DNA of 64,000 nucleotides from Sporosarcina sp. P32b (GCF_002743335.1 NZ_PDZB01000001.1:248001-312000); one strand, 5' to 3'. Shown: positions 7,032 to 17,229, counted from the stretch's first letter. The notes: a model not told the origin generated them from the sequence alone. A program made the numbers and translations.

Positions 7032-9599
7032 ATGTCTGAACATACACCAATGATGCAACAATATTTGAAAATTAAAGAGCAATATACAGACGCATTTTTA
7101 TTCTTCCGTTTGGGAGATTTCTATGAGATGTTTTTTGAGGATGCCGTTAATGCATCTGCATTATTAGAAATTACGTTAACTAGTAGGGATTCCGGTGCAC
7201 GAGAACGTATACCAATGTGCGGTATACCTTATCACTCCGCTACTGGATATATTGAAACATTAATCCATAAAGGTCATAAAGTAGCGATATGTGAACAAAT
7301 GGAAGACCCACGCAACGTAAAGGGAATTGTTAAACGTGAAGTCGTTAAAGTTATTACGCCTGGAACATTAACAGAAGGTAAAACAATTGATGTCGAGGCA
7401 AATCATTTTATAGGTGCTATCGATAGCTTAGGGTATCAACGTTATGCACTAGCGTATCTTGATGTCGGTACTGGAGAAGGGAAAGTAGAGTTAATTGAAG
7501 GAAGCGAGCGAACACTGCTGGCAGAAATCGAAGCACTTAACATGAAGGAAATTATCGTTGATCAACAACTTCATGTTATTTTGACAGATCTGTTCGAAAG
7601 TCGCGAAATCATGCTTTCAATTGAAGATACGGAGCATTCGGGATCAATTGGTCATGATACATATGACCATTTGCCAGAAGAGTTGCAGGAAGCTTGCCGT
7701 AAGTTGCAGTCGTATCTACTACGCATGCAAAAGATGGTTTTTGGTCATATTCGGCCTTTCATCTATATAGAGAAAGATGCTAAGTTATCGATTGATGCGA
7801 ACTCGATGCGGAATTTAGAGCTTGTACAAACTATTCGTTCAGGCAAAAAAGAAGGTACGTTGTTCTGGGTACTTGATGAAACCGTTACAGCGATGGGTGC
7901 GAGGAAATTACGGATGTGGATTCACCAGCCTTTGGCGCAGCGACAAGCGATTGAAGATCGTCTAGAAACTGTAAACAACTTACTTGATGAGTATTTCTTG
8001 CGTGAAGAGTTACTAGAAGAATTGCATGACGTTTATGATGTAGAACGCCTTGCCGGCAGAATATCTATGGGTAGTGCAAGTGCACGTGATCTTGCACAAT
8101 TACGCAATTCATTGTCACATATACCAAAACTAAAACAATTGCTTGAACAATCGAAGCGTCCGATGTTACAGCGCTTTGCTGACCGAATGGATCCTTGCGG
8201 AGAAACATTCCAGTTGTTGACGGATGCGATAGCAGTCAACCCACCGATATCTAGTAAAGACGGTGGACTCATTTTGGACGGTTATCATGAAAAATTAGAT
8301 GAGCTTCGAAATGCTTCCCGTAATGGAAAGACATGGTTAGCGCAACTTGAGCAAAAAGAGCGACAACTGACCGGAATTAAAACGTTGAAAATAGGCTATA
8401 ATCGGATTTTTGGGTATTATATTGAAATCACTAAATCCAATATTCATTTAGCTGACTTATCTCGCTATGAACGTAAGCAGACACTCGCGAATGCAGAGCG
8501 ATACATAACGACGGAGCTGAAAGAAAAAGAAGAACTGATCCTAAACGCGGAGGCAGACAGCCAGACATTGGAATTGGATTTATTCCAGTCAATTCGCGAA
8601 CAGGTGAAGGGCGATGTACAACGAATTCAACAACTAGCATCTGTCATCAGTGAACTGGATGTTTTGCTGTCATTTGCTAAAGTATCTGAAAAGAATCAAT
8701 ATGTTCGACCAGTGTTCCATACAGGGAAGGCTGTCGACATTGAAAATGGCCGACATCCAGTCGTGGAGAAAATGATGAACCATTCATTATATATCCCAAA
8801 TTCTTGTATGCTAGCTGAAGATGAAAATATGTTGCTTATTACAGGCCCCAACATGTCGGGTAAAAGTACGTATATGCGTCAAGTAGCTTTGACTGTAGTG
8901 ATGGCACAAATCGGTTGTTTCGTGCCTTGTGAAAAGGCTATACTGCCCATCACAGATCAAATATTCACACGTATAGGAGCTGCGGATGACGTGGCGTCGG
9001 GACAGAGTACATTCATGATGGAAATGATGGAGTCTCAATATGCATTGGCTCATGCGTCCTCCCACAGTCTATTGTTGTTTGACGAGATTGGGCGCGGAAC
9101 TTCAACGTATGATGGGATGGCACTCGCACAAGCGATGATGGAGTATATCCATGAAGAAATTGGTGCGAACACACTGTTTTCTACCCATTATCATGAACTG
9201 ACACAATTGGAAGATGTGTTAGATCGCTTATTGAACGTACACGTTGCGGCGAAAGAGCAAAATGGTAAAGTCGTGTTCCTGCATAAAGTATTACCTGGAG
9301 CAGCCGATCGAAGCTACGGGATTCATGTAGCAGAACTCGCAGGTCTTCCTGCAGATGTAGTAGGACGTGCAAAAACCTTGTTACAGCGATTTGAAGAAGA
9401 TAGTACAACGAAAGGCGCGTCATCTGTGTCAGAACAGCTTGCCTTGTTTGAAACGGACAGCGAGCCTATGCTTTCCGCAGAAACACAAAAATTGCTCGAT
9501 GAAATAGAAGCGGTGGACTTGATGAATATGACACCTATGCAAACCATGCAGAAAATAATGGAGTGGAAAGAACGCCTGACCACAGAGAAGAAGGGGTGA
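7032..9599 (+). CDS. mutS: DNA mismatch repair protein MutS
   Basis: Mismatch-recognition ATPase. The 855-residue product has the MutS mismatch-binding domain with the FxE motif seen as FYEMF near residue 35, the connector, lever and clamp regions. The C-terminal ABC-type ATPase shows Walker A GPNMSGKST near residue 605, followed by the DEIGRGTSTYDG signature and the STHYHEL switch segment. Length agrees with Bacillus MutS (858). ATG 7032 lies eight bases after AGAGG. The short gap to mutL and five further closely spaced genes indicate one long transcript from the extended -10 promoter upstream. Confidence 0.98.
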   Translation: MSEHTPMMQQYLKIKEQYTDAFLFFRLGDFYEMFFEDAVNASALLEITLTSRDSGARERIPMCGIPYHSATGYIETLIHKGHKVAICEQMEDPRNVKGIVKREVVKVITPGTLTEGKTIDVEANHFIGAIDSLGYQRYALAYLDVGTGEGKVELIEGSERTLLAEIEALNMKEIIVDQQLHVILTDLFESREIMLSIEDTEHSGSIGHDTYDHLPEELQEACRKLQSYLLRMQKMVFGHIRPFIYIEKDAKLSIDANSMRNLELVQTIRSGKKEGTLFWVLDETVTAMGARKLRMWIHQPLAQRQAIEDRLETVNNLLDEYFLREELLEELHDVYDVERLAGRISMGSASARDLAQLRNSLSHIPKLKQLLEQSKRPMLQRFADRMDPCGETFQLLTDAIAVNPPISSKDGGLILDGYHEKLDELRNASRNGKTWLAQLEQKERQLTGIKTLKIGYNRIFGYYIEITKSNIHLADLSRYERKQTLANAERYITTELKEKEELILNAEADSQTLELDLFQSIREQVKGDVQRIQQLASVISELDVLLSFAKVSEKNQYVRPVFHTGKAVDIENGRHPVVEKMMNHSLYIPNSCMLAEDENMLLITGPNMSGKSTYMRQVALTVVMAQIGCFVPCEKAILPITDQIFTRIGAADDVASGQSTFMMEMMESQYALAHASSHSLLLFDEIGRGTSTYDGMALAQAMMEYIHEEIGANTLFSTHYHELTQLEDVLDRLLNVHVAAKEQNGKVVFLHKVLPGAADRSYGIHVAELAGLPADVVGRAKTLLQRFEEDSTTKGASSVSEQLALFETDSEPMLSAETQKLLDEIEAVDLMNMTPMQTMQKIMEWKERLTTEKKG

Positions 9600-9604
9600 A
9601 GCGG

Positions 9605-11431
9605 ATGAATCAAATTCACATCATGGAAGACACACTAGCCAATAAAATAGCGGCGGGAGAAGTGGTGGAACGTCCTGCTTCTATCGTTAAGGAACTAGTG
9701 GAAAATGCGATTGATGCGCAAAGTACTAAAATTGAAGTATCTCTAGTGGAGGCGGGTTTGACTTCGATCCGTGTTACCGATAATGGCAAGGGGATGTCTG
9801 AAGAAGATGCCATTCGCTGTTTTGAAAGGCATGCTACTAGTAAAATAACTAATGAACATGATCTGTTTCGAATTCGTACGCTTGGGTTTCGAGGAGAAGC
9901 CTTAGCAAGTATTGCCGCAGTATCAAAAGTATCGTTATGGACTTCTGATGGTGTAGAAGGTGCTGTAGTGGAGATAGAAGGCGGTAAAGTACTGAAGTAT
10001 GAAGCGGGAGCATTACGAAAAGGCACAGATTTTCTTATACAACATTTATTTTTTAATACGCCCGCACGTTTGAAATATATGAAAACGATTCAGACGGAAC
10101 TTGGACATACGATAGATTTATTGAATCGATTAGCATTAAGTCATCCTGACATTTCCTTTTCGTTAACTCACGATCATCATGAAGTTCTTAGAACATCGGG
10201 TTCAGGAGACTTATTACGGGTATTATCAGATATATACGGTGTAGGAGTTGCCCGTAAGATGATCCCGTTTCAAAAGGAAGATGCTGATTTTAAGGTGAAA
10301 GGTTTTATTACACTTCCTGAGATGACACGCGCATCTAAAAATTATATTTCACTTCTGATGAATGGCCGTTGGATTAAAAGCTATGCGGGAACGCAAGCAG
10401 CTATTGATGCGATGCATACGTACTTACCTATAGGAAGGTTTCCGATTGCAGTTATTGATATTACAGCAGATCCTATTTTGACAGATGTCAACGTTCATCC
10501 TGCGAAGCGTCATATCCGTATTAGTAAAGAAGGAGAATTACTTTCTTTGATAAAGGCAGCAATTAGAGAGGCAATTCAAGGAGTCACTATAATTCCTGAC
10601 GCGGTAAAGAAAGAGAAGCCTGTTAAAAGAGACTCGCAACAGCAGACAATTTGGACACCTTCTTATCGTCGGCCGGAAGTAGCGGTTCCATTAGAAGGAC
10701 AAGAAGTACAGTCTTCCATTACGCCTGTGGAAGCGCCTATTACAGAGCAAGCTACACCGGTCTTTCCAGAAGCTGTTTTTGAACCGCAAGAAGAACCCAT
10801 GCCGCAAGAGCCTACTGTCTATGAGCAGCAACAGCAGGAAATGAATCATTTTCCTTCCATTGCACCGATCGGACAAGTTCATGGAACATATATAGTGGCG
10901 CAAAATGAAGACGGATTTTATTTGATCGATCAGCACGCTGCGCAAGAACGAATCAAATATGAATACTTCAAAGTGAAGCTTGGACAAGTGGATGCTGGTG
11001 AACGGCAGCAATTGCTCTTACCACTAGTTTTTCATTACTCAGCTGATGAGCAAGTAAAGATTGAAGAGTGTAAAGATGCACTGGAAGAAGTCGGTGTGTT
11101 TTTGGAAGCATTCGGTCCAGCGACGTATACCGTGAAAGAGTATCCTTCATGGTTCCCTGAAGGACAAGCTACCTCGATCATAGAAGAAATGATTGAGCAA
11201 GTACTCGAGAAACGCAAAGTCGATGTCGAGAAACTGCGTGAGGAAAGTGCCATTATGATGAGTTGTAAAAAATCGATCAAAGCAAATTATTACTTAAGAC
11301 AAGAAGACATGGAACAATTACTGACTGATCTAGGTGCATGTCATAATCCTTATACATGTCCGCATGGTCGTCCAGTATTGATCCATTTTACAACGTATGA
11401 ATTAGAGAAAATGTTTAAACGAGTGATGTAA
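9605..11431 (+). CDS. mutL: DNA mismatch repair endonuclease MutL
   Basis: Couples mismatch recognition by MutS to strand nicking. The 608-residue product starts at ATG 9605 (MNQIHIMEDTLANKIAAGEVV), five bases after the mutS stop. The N-terminal GHKL ATPase shows ENAIDA, DNGKGM, RHATSKI and GFRGEAL in order. A Gln/Pro-rich linker (about residues 340-425) leads to the dimerisation/endonuclease domain with the metal-binding motif DQHAAQERIKYE near residue 440. This marks an endonuclease-type MutL, expected in bacteria without MutH. C-terminal CxH-type metal-site segments (MSCKKSI, CPHGRP) are also present. Confidence 0.97.
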   Translation: MNQIHIMEDTLANKIAAGEVVERPASIVKELVENAIDAQSTKIEVSLVEAGLTSIRVTDNGKGMSEEDAIRCFERHATSKITNEHDLFRIRTLGFRGEALASIAAVSKVSLWTSDGVEGAVVEIEGGKVLKYEAGALRKGTDFLIQHLFFNTPARLKYMKTIQTELGHTIDLLNRLALSHPDISFSLTHDHHEVLRTSGSGDLLRVLSDIYGVGVARKMIPFQKEDADFKVKGFITLPEMTRASKNYISLLMNGRWIKSYAGTQAAIDAMHTYLPIGRFPIAVIDITADPILTDVNVHPAKRHIRISKEGELLSLIKAAIREAIQGVTIIPDAVKKEKPVKRDSQQQTIWTPSYRRPEVAVPLEGQEVQSSITPVEAPITEQATPVFPEAVFEPQEEPMPQEPTVYEQQQQEMNHFPSIAPIGQVHGTYIVAQNEDGFYLIDQHAAQERIKYEYFKVKLGQVDAGERQQLLLPLVFHYSADEQVKIEECKDALEEVGVFLEAFGPATYTVKEYPSWFPEGQATSIIEEMIEQVLEKRKVDVEKLREESAIMMSCKKSIKANYYLRQEDMEQLLTDLGACHNPYTCPHGRPVLIHFTTYELEKMFKRVM

Positions 11432-11458
11432 CAGAGCACATCAGAGAGGAGCGATTTT

Positions 11459-13099
11459 ATGTTTTCTACATTAGAAAGATCAAGCAGAATTCAGGACTTG
11501 AGAAACTTTTCATTCGATGTTTTAGTTGTCGGTGGAGGGATTACAGGTGCCGGAATCGCATTGGATGCGGCTGCAAGAGGATTTTCGGTTGCCCTAGTTG
11601 ATATGCAAGATTTTGCGGCGGGAACATCTAGCCGTTCAACTAAACTGATACATGGCGGTTTACGCTATTTAAAACAACTAGAAGTGAAAATAGTGGCAGA
11701 AACGGGAAAAGAACGGGAAATTGTCTTCCGTAACTCTCGTAACATTACCAAATCAAGACCGATGCTATTGCCGATTTATCAAAAAGGAACGTATGGCAAG
11801 TATTCCACTTCTGTCGGGCTTCTCGCCTACGACCTACTGGCGGGTGTAAAGCCGGCAGAACGACGGGAAATGTTGACGAAAGAAGAAACAGCTGAACTTG
11901 AACCATTACTGAAAAAGGAACGCTTAAAAGGTGGCGGGTATTATGTGGAGTATCAAACCGATGATGCGCGCTTGACGATTGAAGTACTGAAGAAAGCGGC
12001 AGAAAAAGGCGCACTTTGCTTGAATTATATGAAGTGCGAACAATTCAACTTTGAGAAAGATCGAATCGTTGGAGCAGTATTAAGTGATCAACTAACCGGT
12101 GAACGATTTTCCGTAGGGGCTTCTATGGTGATCAACGCATCTGGTCCGTGGGTAGATGAGTTGCAGCAGAAAATTAGCAGCAAACATACGAAACAATTGC
12201 ATATTACGAAAGGTGTCCATATCGTAGTAGATCAATCTATCTTCCCGTTGCAACAAGCAATCTATTTTGATAACTCGGATGGTCGTATGTTATTTGCTAT
12301 TCCACGGGATAATAAAACGTATATAGGAACGACTGATACATTTTATACCGAGGATAAACAGCATCCTATAGCGACCGAAGAGGATATACATTATATTATC
12401 GATGCGGTTAGTGAGATATTCCCAAGCATTCATCTTCAACGTCAACATGTAGAATCTACGTGGGCAGGAATTCGTCCATTGATTGCACAAGAAGGTAAGG
12501 ATGCCTCTGAAATCTCACGAAGAGATGAAGTGTGGGAAACAGTTCCTGGATTGCTGACGATTGCAGGAGGGAAGTTAACAGGCTACCGTCAGATGGCGGA
12601 AGTCGTAGTGGATCGAATTAGTGAACAGCTAGTAAAGCCATCTATCAAGCGATGTGAAACGAAGGATATCCCCGTTTCAGGAAGTGATTTCATAGACGAT
12701 GAAGCGTTGAAGCAATTTATTGACCTACAAGCGGAAAGAGCACCTAAATTCGGCTTAACTCCACAGCAAGGAGCGCGTCTTGCTTCATTTTACGGAAGAA
12801 ATAGTGATGAAGTTTTCCAATTAGCCCACTCGATTTCAGCAGAAGAGAACAATTTGCCGATAAGTTTACGCGCAGAGATCTTATATGGAATTCATCATGA
12901 AATGGTCACAACGCCAAGCGATTTCTTTATCCGCAGAAAAGGTGATTTATATTTCCAAATCGATGTTGTAGAATCATTAGCGACACAAGTAACCGACTAT
13001 ATGGCAAAGTTGTTGCAGTATACAGAAAGTGAGAAAGCCACTCATGAAAATGATTTGCAAAATGCGATTGCGGAAGCGAAGGGAAGTGTAAGTTCATGA
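11459..13099 (+). CDS. glpD: Aerobic glycerol-3-phosphate dehydrogenase
   Basis: FAD-dependent membrane-peripheral enzyme that oxidises glycerol 3-phosphate to dihydroxyacetone phosphate and passes electrons to menaquinone. The 546-residue product shows the dinucleotide-binding motif VVGGGITGAGIALDAAARG near residue 24, the TSSRSTKLIHGGLRYL segment typical of GlpD, and GIRPLIAQEG in the substrate domain. ATG 11459 follows GAGAGGAG. The gene sits between mutL and miaA instead of next to glpF-glpK. Only 27 bases separate it from mutL, leaving no room for the GlpP antitermination leader known from B. subtilis glpD. It overlaps the next gene by four bases (ATGA). Confidence 0.95.
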   Translation: MFSTLERSSRIQDLRNFSFDVLVVGGGITGAGIALDAAARGFSVALVDMQDFAAGTSSRSTKLIHGGLRYLKQLEVKIVAETGKEREIVFRNSRNITKSRPMLLPIYQKGTYGKYSTSVGLLAYDLLAGVKPAERREMLTKEETAELEPLLKKERLKGGGYYVEYQTDDARLTIEVLKKAAEKGALCLNYMKCEQFNFEKDRIVGAVLSDQLTGERFSVGASMVINASGPWVDELQQKISSKHTKQLHITKGVHIVVDQSIFPLQQAIYFDNSDGRMLFAIPRDNKTYIGTTDTFYTEDKQHPIATEEDIHYIIDAVSEIFPSIHLQRQHVESTWAGIRPLIAQEGKDASEISRRDEVWETVPGLLTIAGGKLTGYRQMAEVVVDRISEQLVKPSIKRCETKDIPVSGSDFIDDEALKQFIDLQAERAPKFGLTPQQGARLASFYGRNSDEVFQLAHSISAEENNLPISLRAEILYGIHHEMVTTPSDFFIRRKGDLYFQIDVVESLATQVTDYMAKLLQYTESEKATHENDLQNAIAEAKGSVSS

Positions 13100-14022
13100 C
13101 AGACCAATGGATAACAATGCGTGACGGGACTAAAGTGTATGGGACAAGTTATACACCGGAGACTGAGCCGATTGGCCGTGTGCACATCATTCATGGATTA
13201 GCAGAACATAGCGGACGCTATAAAAGATTCGCACAGTACTTGCAGTCGCAAGGGTATGTCGTGACGTTGCATGACCAAAGGGGACACGGTAAGACAGCTA
13301 TAGAAAATGGGCATGTTTACGGCTATATAGGTGAGTCTGCTACATTCGACCAATTGGTAGATGATGCATTCGAAGTGAATCAATGTTATCAACTACAATA
13401 CCCGGAACTTCCCGTTGTACTACTCGGTCATAGCATGGGTTCATTCGTTGCTAGGCGCTATATCCAGCTTTATAGTCAGACGATTAGTCAAGTGATCTTA
13501 TCGGGCACTGGATCTAATTCTGAGTTCACTGCACATGCTGCGATTGCGTTGGCTGCGTATAGGGAAGATAAGTTCCCTAAAGAGCAACCGGATGTGTTTT
13601 TGAACAACTTGGTCTTCGGCAATTATTCGAAACAATTTCCTGATGAAGGTGAATTTGCTTGGCTATCGCGCGATGTAGAAAGCGTGGCTGATTACGAAGA
13701 GGATGAGGCATGTGGTTTCGTACCGACTGCTCAACTATTTCGTGTGTTGCTTGAAGGAATGAATTCAATGGAAGTGCCTGAATTTTTGTTGAATATTCCG
13801 AATGAACTACCGATTTTATTATTCTCAGGTACAGATGATTTAGTAGGAGACCGCGCTAAAGGTGTGTGGAAAGTAGCCAAACAATTCGACAAAGCGAAAC
13901 AACAGCAAGTTACTGTTCAGCTCTATGAAGGCGGAAGGCACGAGATGCTTCAGGAAACCAACTACAAACAAGTGTATATGACTATCGTAGAATGGATGAA
14001 ACGACATGAACTTACCCGTTGA
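13096..14022 (+). CDS. Alpha/beta hydrolase, monoacylglycerol lipase/lysophospholipase type
   Basis: Serine hydrolase of the Hydrolase_4 (S33-like) family, 308 residues. The nucleophile elbow GHSMGS puts the catalytic Ser near residue 113. HGLAEHSGRY near residue 34 is the oxyanion-hole segment typical of monoglyceride lipases and lysophospholipase L2-like enzymes. The catalytic Asp is likely in SGTDDLVGD and the His in YEGGRHEM. No signal peptide, so cytoplasmic. It overlaps glpD by ATGA and miaA by 17 bases, so it belongs to the mutS-hfq operon. Next to glpD, a role in releasing glycerol from acylglycerols is tempting but is inference only. Confidence 0.85.
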   Translation: MTDQWITMRDGTKVYGTSYTPETEPIGRVHIIHGLAEHSGRYKRFAQYLQSQGYVVTLHDQRGHGKTAIENGHVYGYIGESATFDQLVDDAFEVNQCYQLQYPELPVVLLGHSMGSFVARRYIQLYSQTISQVILSGTGSNSEFTAHAAIALAAYREDKFPKEQPDVFLNNLVFGNYSKQFPDEGEFAWLSRDVESVADYEEDEACGFVPTAQLFRVLLEGMNSMEVPEFLLNIPNELPILLFSGTDDLVGDRAKGVWKVAKQFDKAKQQQVTVQLYEGGRHEMLQETNYKQVYMTIVEWMKRHELTR

Positions 14023-14938
14023 TGTACTAGCAGTAGTAGGACCGACTGCTTCAGGGAAAACAGCGCTTAGCATAGCCCTGGCAAAATTATTTAATGGAGA
14101 AATCATTAATGGAGATGCTATGCAAGTATATAAAGAATTGGATATCGGCACAGCAAAGATTCATCGTTCTGAAATGCAAGGAATTCCACACCATTTCTTT
14201 GATGTAAAAGAACCAACAGAATCGTTTTCCGTAGCGGAATATCAGCTAGCGGTGAGACAATGGATAGCGGATATTCAATCTCGTGGAAAACTACCTATTA
14301 TTGTTGGTGGCAGTGGAATGTATGTTCAGTCCGTTTTGTTTGATTATCGATTTACTGAACAAGCCGCCGACCCTGAAGTGCGAGCGCGCATAGAACGGGA
14401 ACTTGAACTAGAAGGCGCAGATGTCTTGCACGCGAAACTTGCAGAATTAGATGCGAAAAGTGCAGAGAAAATCCATCCGAATAATCATAGACGTCTAGTG
14501 CGTGCGCTAGAGATCCTTGAAGTGACGGGTCAAACAAAGCAAGACCATGAACAGCAACAAGGAAATCAGCCGATGTATCATTCTGTAATTATTGGTCTGG
14601 ATCTTCCCCGTGATCTACTCTATGAACGAATCGATATGCGTGTGGAACAAATGGTTCAAGCGGGTTTGTTTACAGAAGTACAGCAACTCTGGAATAAAGG
14701 GATTCGGCACACCCAATCTGTACAAGCGATAGGTTATAAAGAACTGATTTCCTATTTTGACGGACAATTAACAAAAGAGCAGGCAATAGAAGCGGTAATG
14801 AAAAACACACGTAATTATGCAAAAAGGCAGCTGACCTACTTTCGTAATAAATTGCCTGTCCAGTGGGTAGATGCTAATCAGTCGGGGGAAGAAGTTTTTC
14901 AAACAACCTGTAAGATAATAAAGGATTTTCAGAAGTGA
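14006..14938 (+). CDS. miaA: tRNA dimethylallyltransferase MiaA
   Basis: Adds a dimethylallyl group to A37 of tRNAs reading UNN codons, producing the substrate of MiaB. The 310-residue product has Walker A GPTASGKT at about residues 12-19, NGDAMQVYKELDIGTAK and GIPHHFFD typical of the family, GGSGMY in the isoprenyl-site loop, and the C-terminal TRNYAKRQLTYFR region that contacts tRNA. The start ATG 14006 lies inside the end of the hydrolase gene, suggesting translational coupling. hfq follows 40 bases later, the same miaA-hfq order as in B. subtilis. Confidence 0.97.
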   Translation: MNLPVDVLAVVGPTASGKTALSIALAKLFNGEIINGDAMQVYKELDIGTAKIHRSEMQGIPHHFFDVKEPTESFSVAEYQLAVRQWIADIQSRGKLPIIVGGSGMYVQSVLFDYRFTEQAADPEVRARIERELELEGADVLHAKLAELDAKSAEKIHPNNHRRLVRALEILEVTGQTKQDHEQQQGNQPMYHSVIIGLDLPRDLLYERIDMRVEQMVQAGLFTEVQQLWNKGIRHTQSVQAIGYKELISYFDGQLTKEQAIEAVMKNTRNYAKRQLTYFRNKLPVQWVDANQSGEEVFQTTCKIIKDFQK

Positions 14939-14978
14939 GTATGGAATAACTAAATAACAGGGACGAGGAGGCAATCGA

Positions 14979-15203
14979 ATGGCACAAGGAAATATGCAAG
15001 ATACGTTTTTGAATTCTTTACGGAAGAACAACACATTCGTGACAATCTTTTTACTAAATGGTTTTCAACTAAAGGGTCTAATCAAGTCGTATGATAATTA
15101 TACGGTTCTATTGGAAACAGACGGTAAGCAACAGCTTATTTATAAGCATGCGATTTCTACGTATGCCCCTGCAAAACCAGTTATTTTAAAAGACGAACTA
15201 TAA
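14979..15203 (+). CDS. hfq: RNA chaperone Hfq
   Basis: Hexameric Sm-like RNA-binding protein. The 74-residue product has the Sm1 motif region ([22 protein letters not shown]) and Sm2 motif (YKHAIST), and is close in length to B. subtilis Hfq (73). It lacks the long disordered tail of enterobacterial Hfq. ATG 14979 follows GAGGAGG. It is the last gene of the mutS operon; a terminator overlaps its stop codon. Confidence 0.97.
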   Translation: MAQGNMQDTFLNSLRKNNTFVTIFLLNGFQLKGLIKSYDNYTVLLETDGKQQLIYKHAISTYAPAKPVILKDEL

Positions 15204-15226
15204 ACAGGCGCTTGCCTGTTTTTTTG
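15203..15226 (+). terminator. Terminator of the mutS-hfq operon
   Basis: AACAGGC / GCCTGTT stem with 4-nt loop and T run, beginning at the hfq stop codon. Confidence 0.88.
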
Positions 15227-15297
15227 TTGTCTTTCATTTGGTATATACACTTCATCTGGTAAAATAGAATATGACAAAATGAAATGAGGTACTACAC

Positions 15298-16557
15298 ATG
15301 CAAATAACACCCATAAATGATGAATTACTGATTAAATCACAAGAAGCGGAGGAACTAATTGCTCCGTACGTGAAGACAGTAGAAGAAATTGCGTTTTTTA
15401 ACCAAAGAAAAGTCTTACAAGCATTCAAAAAAAATCAGGTAAGCGACTTTCATTTATCCGGCTCTACAGGTTATGGTTATGATGACAGTGGCCGTGATGT
15501 ATTGGAACAAGTATACTCAGATGTATTCGGAGCGGAAGACTGTCTTGTCAGAAATCAAATTATCTCAGGCACGCATGCCATTACAATTAGCTTGTTTGGG
15601 ATATTGCGTCCGGGTGATGAACTTCTTTATATTACGGGTAAACCATACGATACGTTGGAGTCTATCATTTCCGGCAATGGCAAAGATACGGGTTCACTAG
15701 AGGACTTTCACATTTCTTATCAGCATATTGATTTGAAAGAGGATGGCTCTGTTGATTATGAGAAAGCCAAAGTGACGATTTCATCGAAGACGAAAGTCGT
15801 AGCAATCCAACGTTCGAAAGGTTATTCAAGCAATCCATCATTCAGAATCCATGAAATTGAAGCGATTATTAAGGAAATCCGTAAAATCAAAGAAGATGTC
15901 GTGATATTTGTAGATAATTGCTATGGAGAATTTGTGGAAATGAAAGAGCCCGTAGAAGTTGGAGCAGATCTGATGGCAGGATCGCTCATCAAAAATCCAG
16001 GCGGCGGACTTGCCAGAACAGGTGGATACATAGCAGGTAAGAAAGACTTGGTTGAGAAGTGTGCATATCGAATGACTTCTCCAGGCCTTGGAGCTGAGGC
16101 AGGAGCCTCACTAGATACGTTACTTGAGATGTACCAAGGATTCTTCTTAGCCCCACACGTAGTAAGTCAAGCGGTCAAAGGCGCGCTATTCACATCGGCA
16201 TTTTTCGGTAGCTTTGGTATGGATACCACACCGCATTACAGTGAGCTTCGAACGGATTTAATCCAATCAGTGAATTTTTTAAACGCCGAACAAATGATTG
16301 CATTCTGTCAGATGATCCAGCAAAACTCACCAATTAATGCTCAATATGCACCGGAGCCATCCTATATGCCCGGTTATGCCGATGACGTCATAATGGCAGC
16401 GGGTACGTTCATTCAAGGATCCAGTATCGAATTGACAGCTGACGGCCCAATTAGACCACCCTACACAGCATATATTCAAGGTGGATTGACCTATGAGCAT
16501 GTAAAATCCGCAGTACTAGATTCTATGGAACAATTGCTTGAAAAGAAGTTGGTATAA
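15298..16557 (+). CDS. PLP-dependent methionine gamma-lyase family protein (YnbB-like)
   Basis: The 419-residue product belongs to the Met_gamma_lyase (formerly 'aluminium resistance protein') family of fold-type I PLP enzymes, like B. subtilis YnbB. Visible features are the substrate/PLP region STGYGYDDSGRD, the cofactor-stacking region QIISGTHAITISLFG, and the likely PLP-binding Lys232 in SLIKNPGGGLARTGG. The natural substrate is not settled for this family, so no reaction is assigned. In B. subtilis ynbB lies near hfq followed by glnR-glnA; here lexA follows directly and no glnRA is present. It has its own short upstream gap and a bidirectional terminator. Confidence 0.88.
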   Translation: MQITPINDELLIKSQEAEELIAPYVKTVEEIAFFNQRKVLQAFKKNQVSDFHLSGSTGYGYDDSGRDVLEQVYSDVFGAEDCLVRNQIISGTHAITISLFGILRPGDELLYITGKPYDTLESIISGNGKDTGSLEDFHISYQHIDLKEDGSVDYEKAKVTISSKTKVVAIQRSKGYSSNPSFRIHEIEAIIKEIRKIKEDVVIFVDNCYGEFVEMKEPVEVGADLMAGSLIKNPGGGLARTGGYIAGKKDLVEKCAYRMTSPGLGAEAGASLDTLLEMYQGFFLAPHVVSQAVKGALFTSAFFGSFGMDTTPHYSELRTDLIQSVNFLNAEQMIAFCQMIQQNSPINAQYAPEPSYMPGYADDVIMAAGTFIQGSSIELTADGPIRPPYTAYIQGGLTYEHVKSAVLDSMEQLLEKKLV

Positions 16558-16603
16558 AAAAAGTGTATCGAGAACCTATTAAGGTTTCTCGATACACTTT
16601 TTT
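16556..16603. terminator. Bidirectional terminator between the YnbB-like gene and lexA
   Basis: Long stem AAAGTGTATCGAGAA / TTTCTCGATACACTTT flanked by A and T runs. It serves the converging ynbB-like gene and lexA. Confidence 0.9.
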
Positions 16604-16608
16604 GTTGA

Positions 16609-17229
16609 TTAATGAATCATACGGAAAACACCAATCACTTTTCCTAAAATAGAAACTTGATCTACAATGATTGGCTCCATAGAGGAGTTTTCTGGTTGGA
16701 GTCGGAAATAGTCTTTCTCTTTAAAGAAACGTTTAACTGTCGCTTCGTCTTCTTCTGTCATAGCTACAACGATTTCACCATTACTTGCGGAGTGGGTTTG
16801 TCTGACAATCACACGGTCTCCGTTTAAGATGCCAGCTTCAATCATACTATCTCCTACAATCTCTAACATGAAGATTTCATCCTCTGATGAACCGAATGTA
16901 TCCGGCAATGGGAAGTACTCTTCGATATTTTCAATTGTCGTAATTGGATTACCAGCTGTAACTTTACCAATCAATGGCACATGCATAACGCCACTCTTTA
17001 ACTCGTCCAGTCCTTCAGGATCCAAAATTTCGATGGCACGAGGTTTTGTCGGATCTCGGCGTATAAAACCTTTGCTTTCGAGCCGTGATAAGTGACCGTG
17101 AACCGTGGAACTTGATGCAAGACCGACAGCTTCTCCAATTTCACGAACGGAAGGGGGGTAACCTTTTAAACGCACTTCATCTTTTATGAAAGCAAGTATT
17201 TCTTCTTGTCTCTTTGATATTTTCTTCAA
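16609..17229 (-). CDS. lexA: SOS transcriptional repressor LexA, TTG start
   Basis: Represses DNA-damage genes and is inactivated by RecA-stimulated self-cleavage. I start at TTG 17229-17227, because AGAGGTGA lies six to seven bases upstream and the resulting N-terminus [11 protein letters not shown] matches TKLSKRQLDIL of B. subtilis LexA; the product is then 206 residues (B. subtilis 205). The winged helix-turn-helix is [20 protein letters not shown]. The cleavage site Ala-Gly lies in KVTAGNP. The catalytic Ser is in GDSMIEAG and the Lys in ATVKRF. It is divergent from yneA with several SOS boxes between them, so it is autoregulated. Confidence 0.97.
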   Translation of the reverse strand: MKKISKRQEEILAFIKDEVRLKGYPPSVREIGEAVGLASSSTVHGHLSRLESKGFIRRDPTKPRAIEILDPEGLDELKSGVMHVPLIGKVTAGNPITTIENIEEYFPLPDTFGSSEDEIFMLEIVGDSMIEAGILNGDRVIVRQTHSASNGEIVVAMTEEDEATVKRFFKEKDYFRLQPENSSMEPIIVDQVSILGKVIGVFRMIH

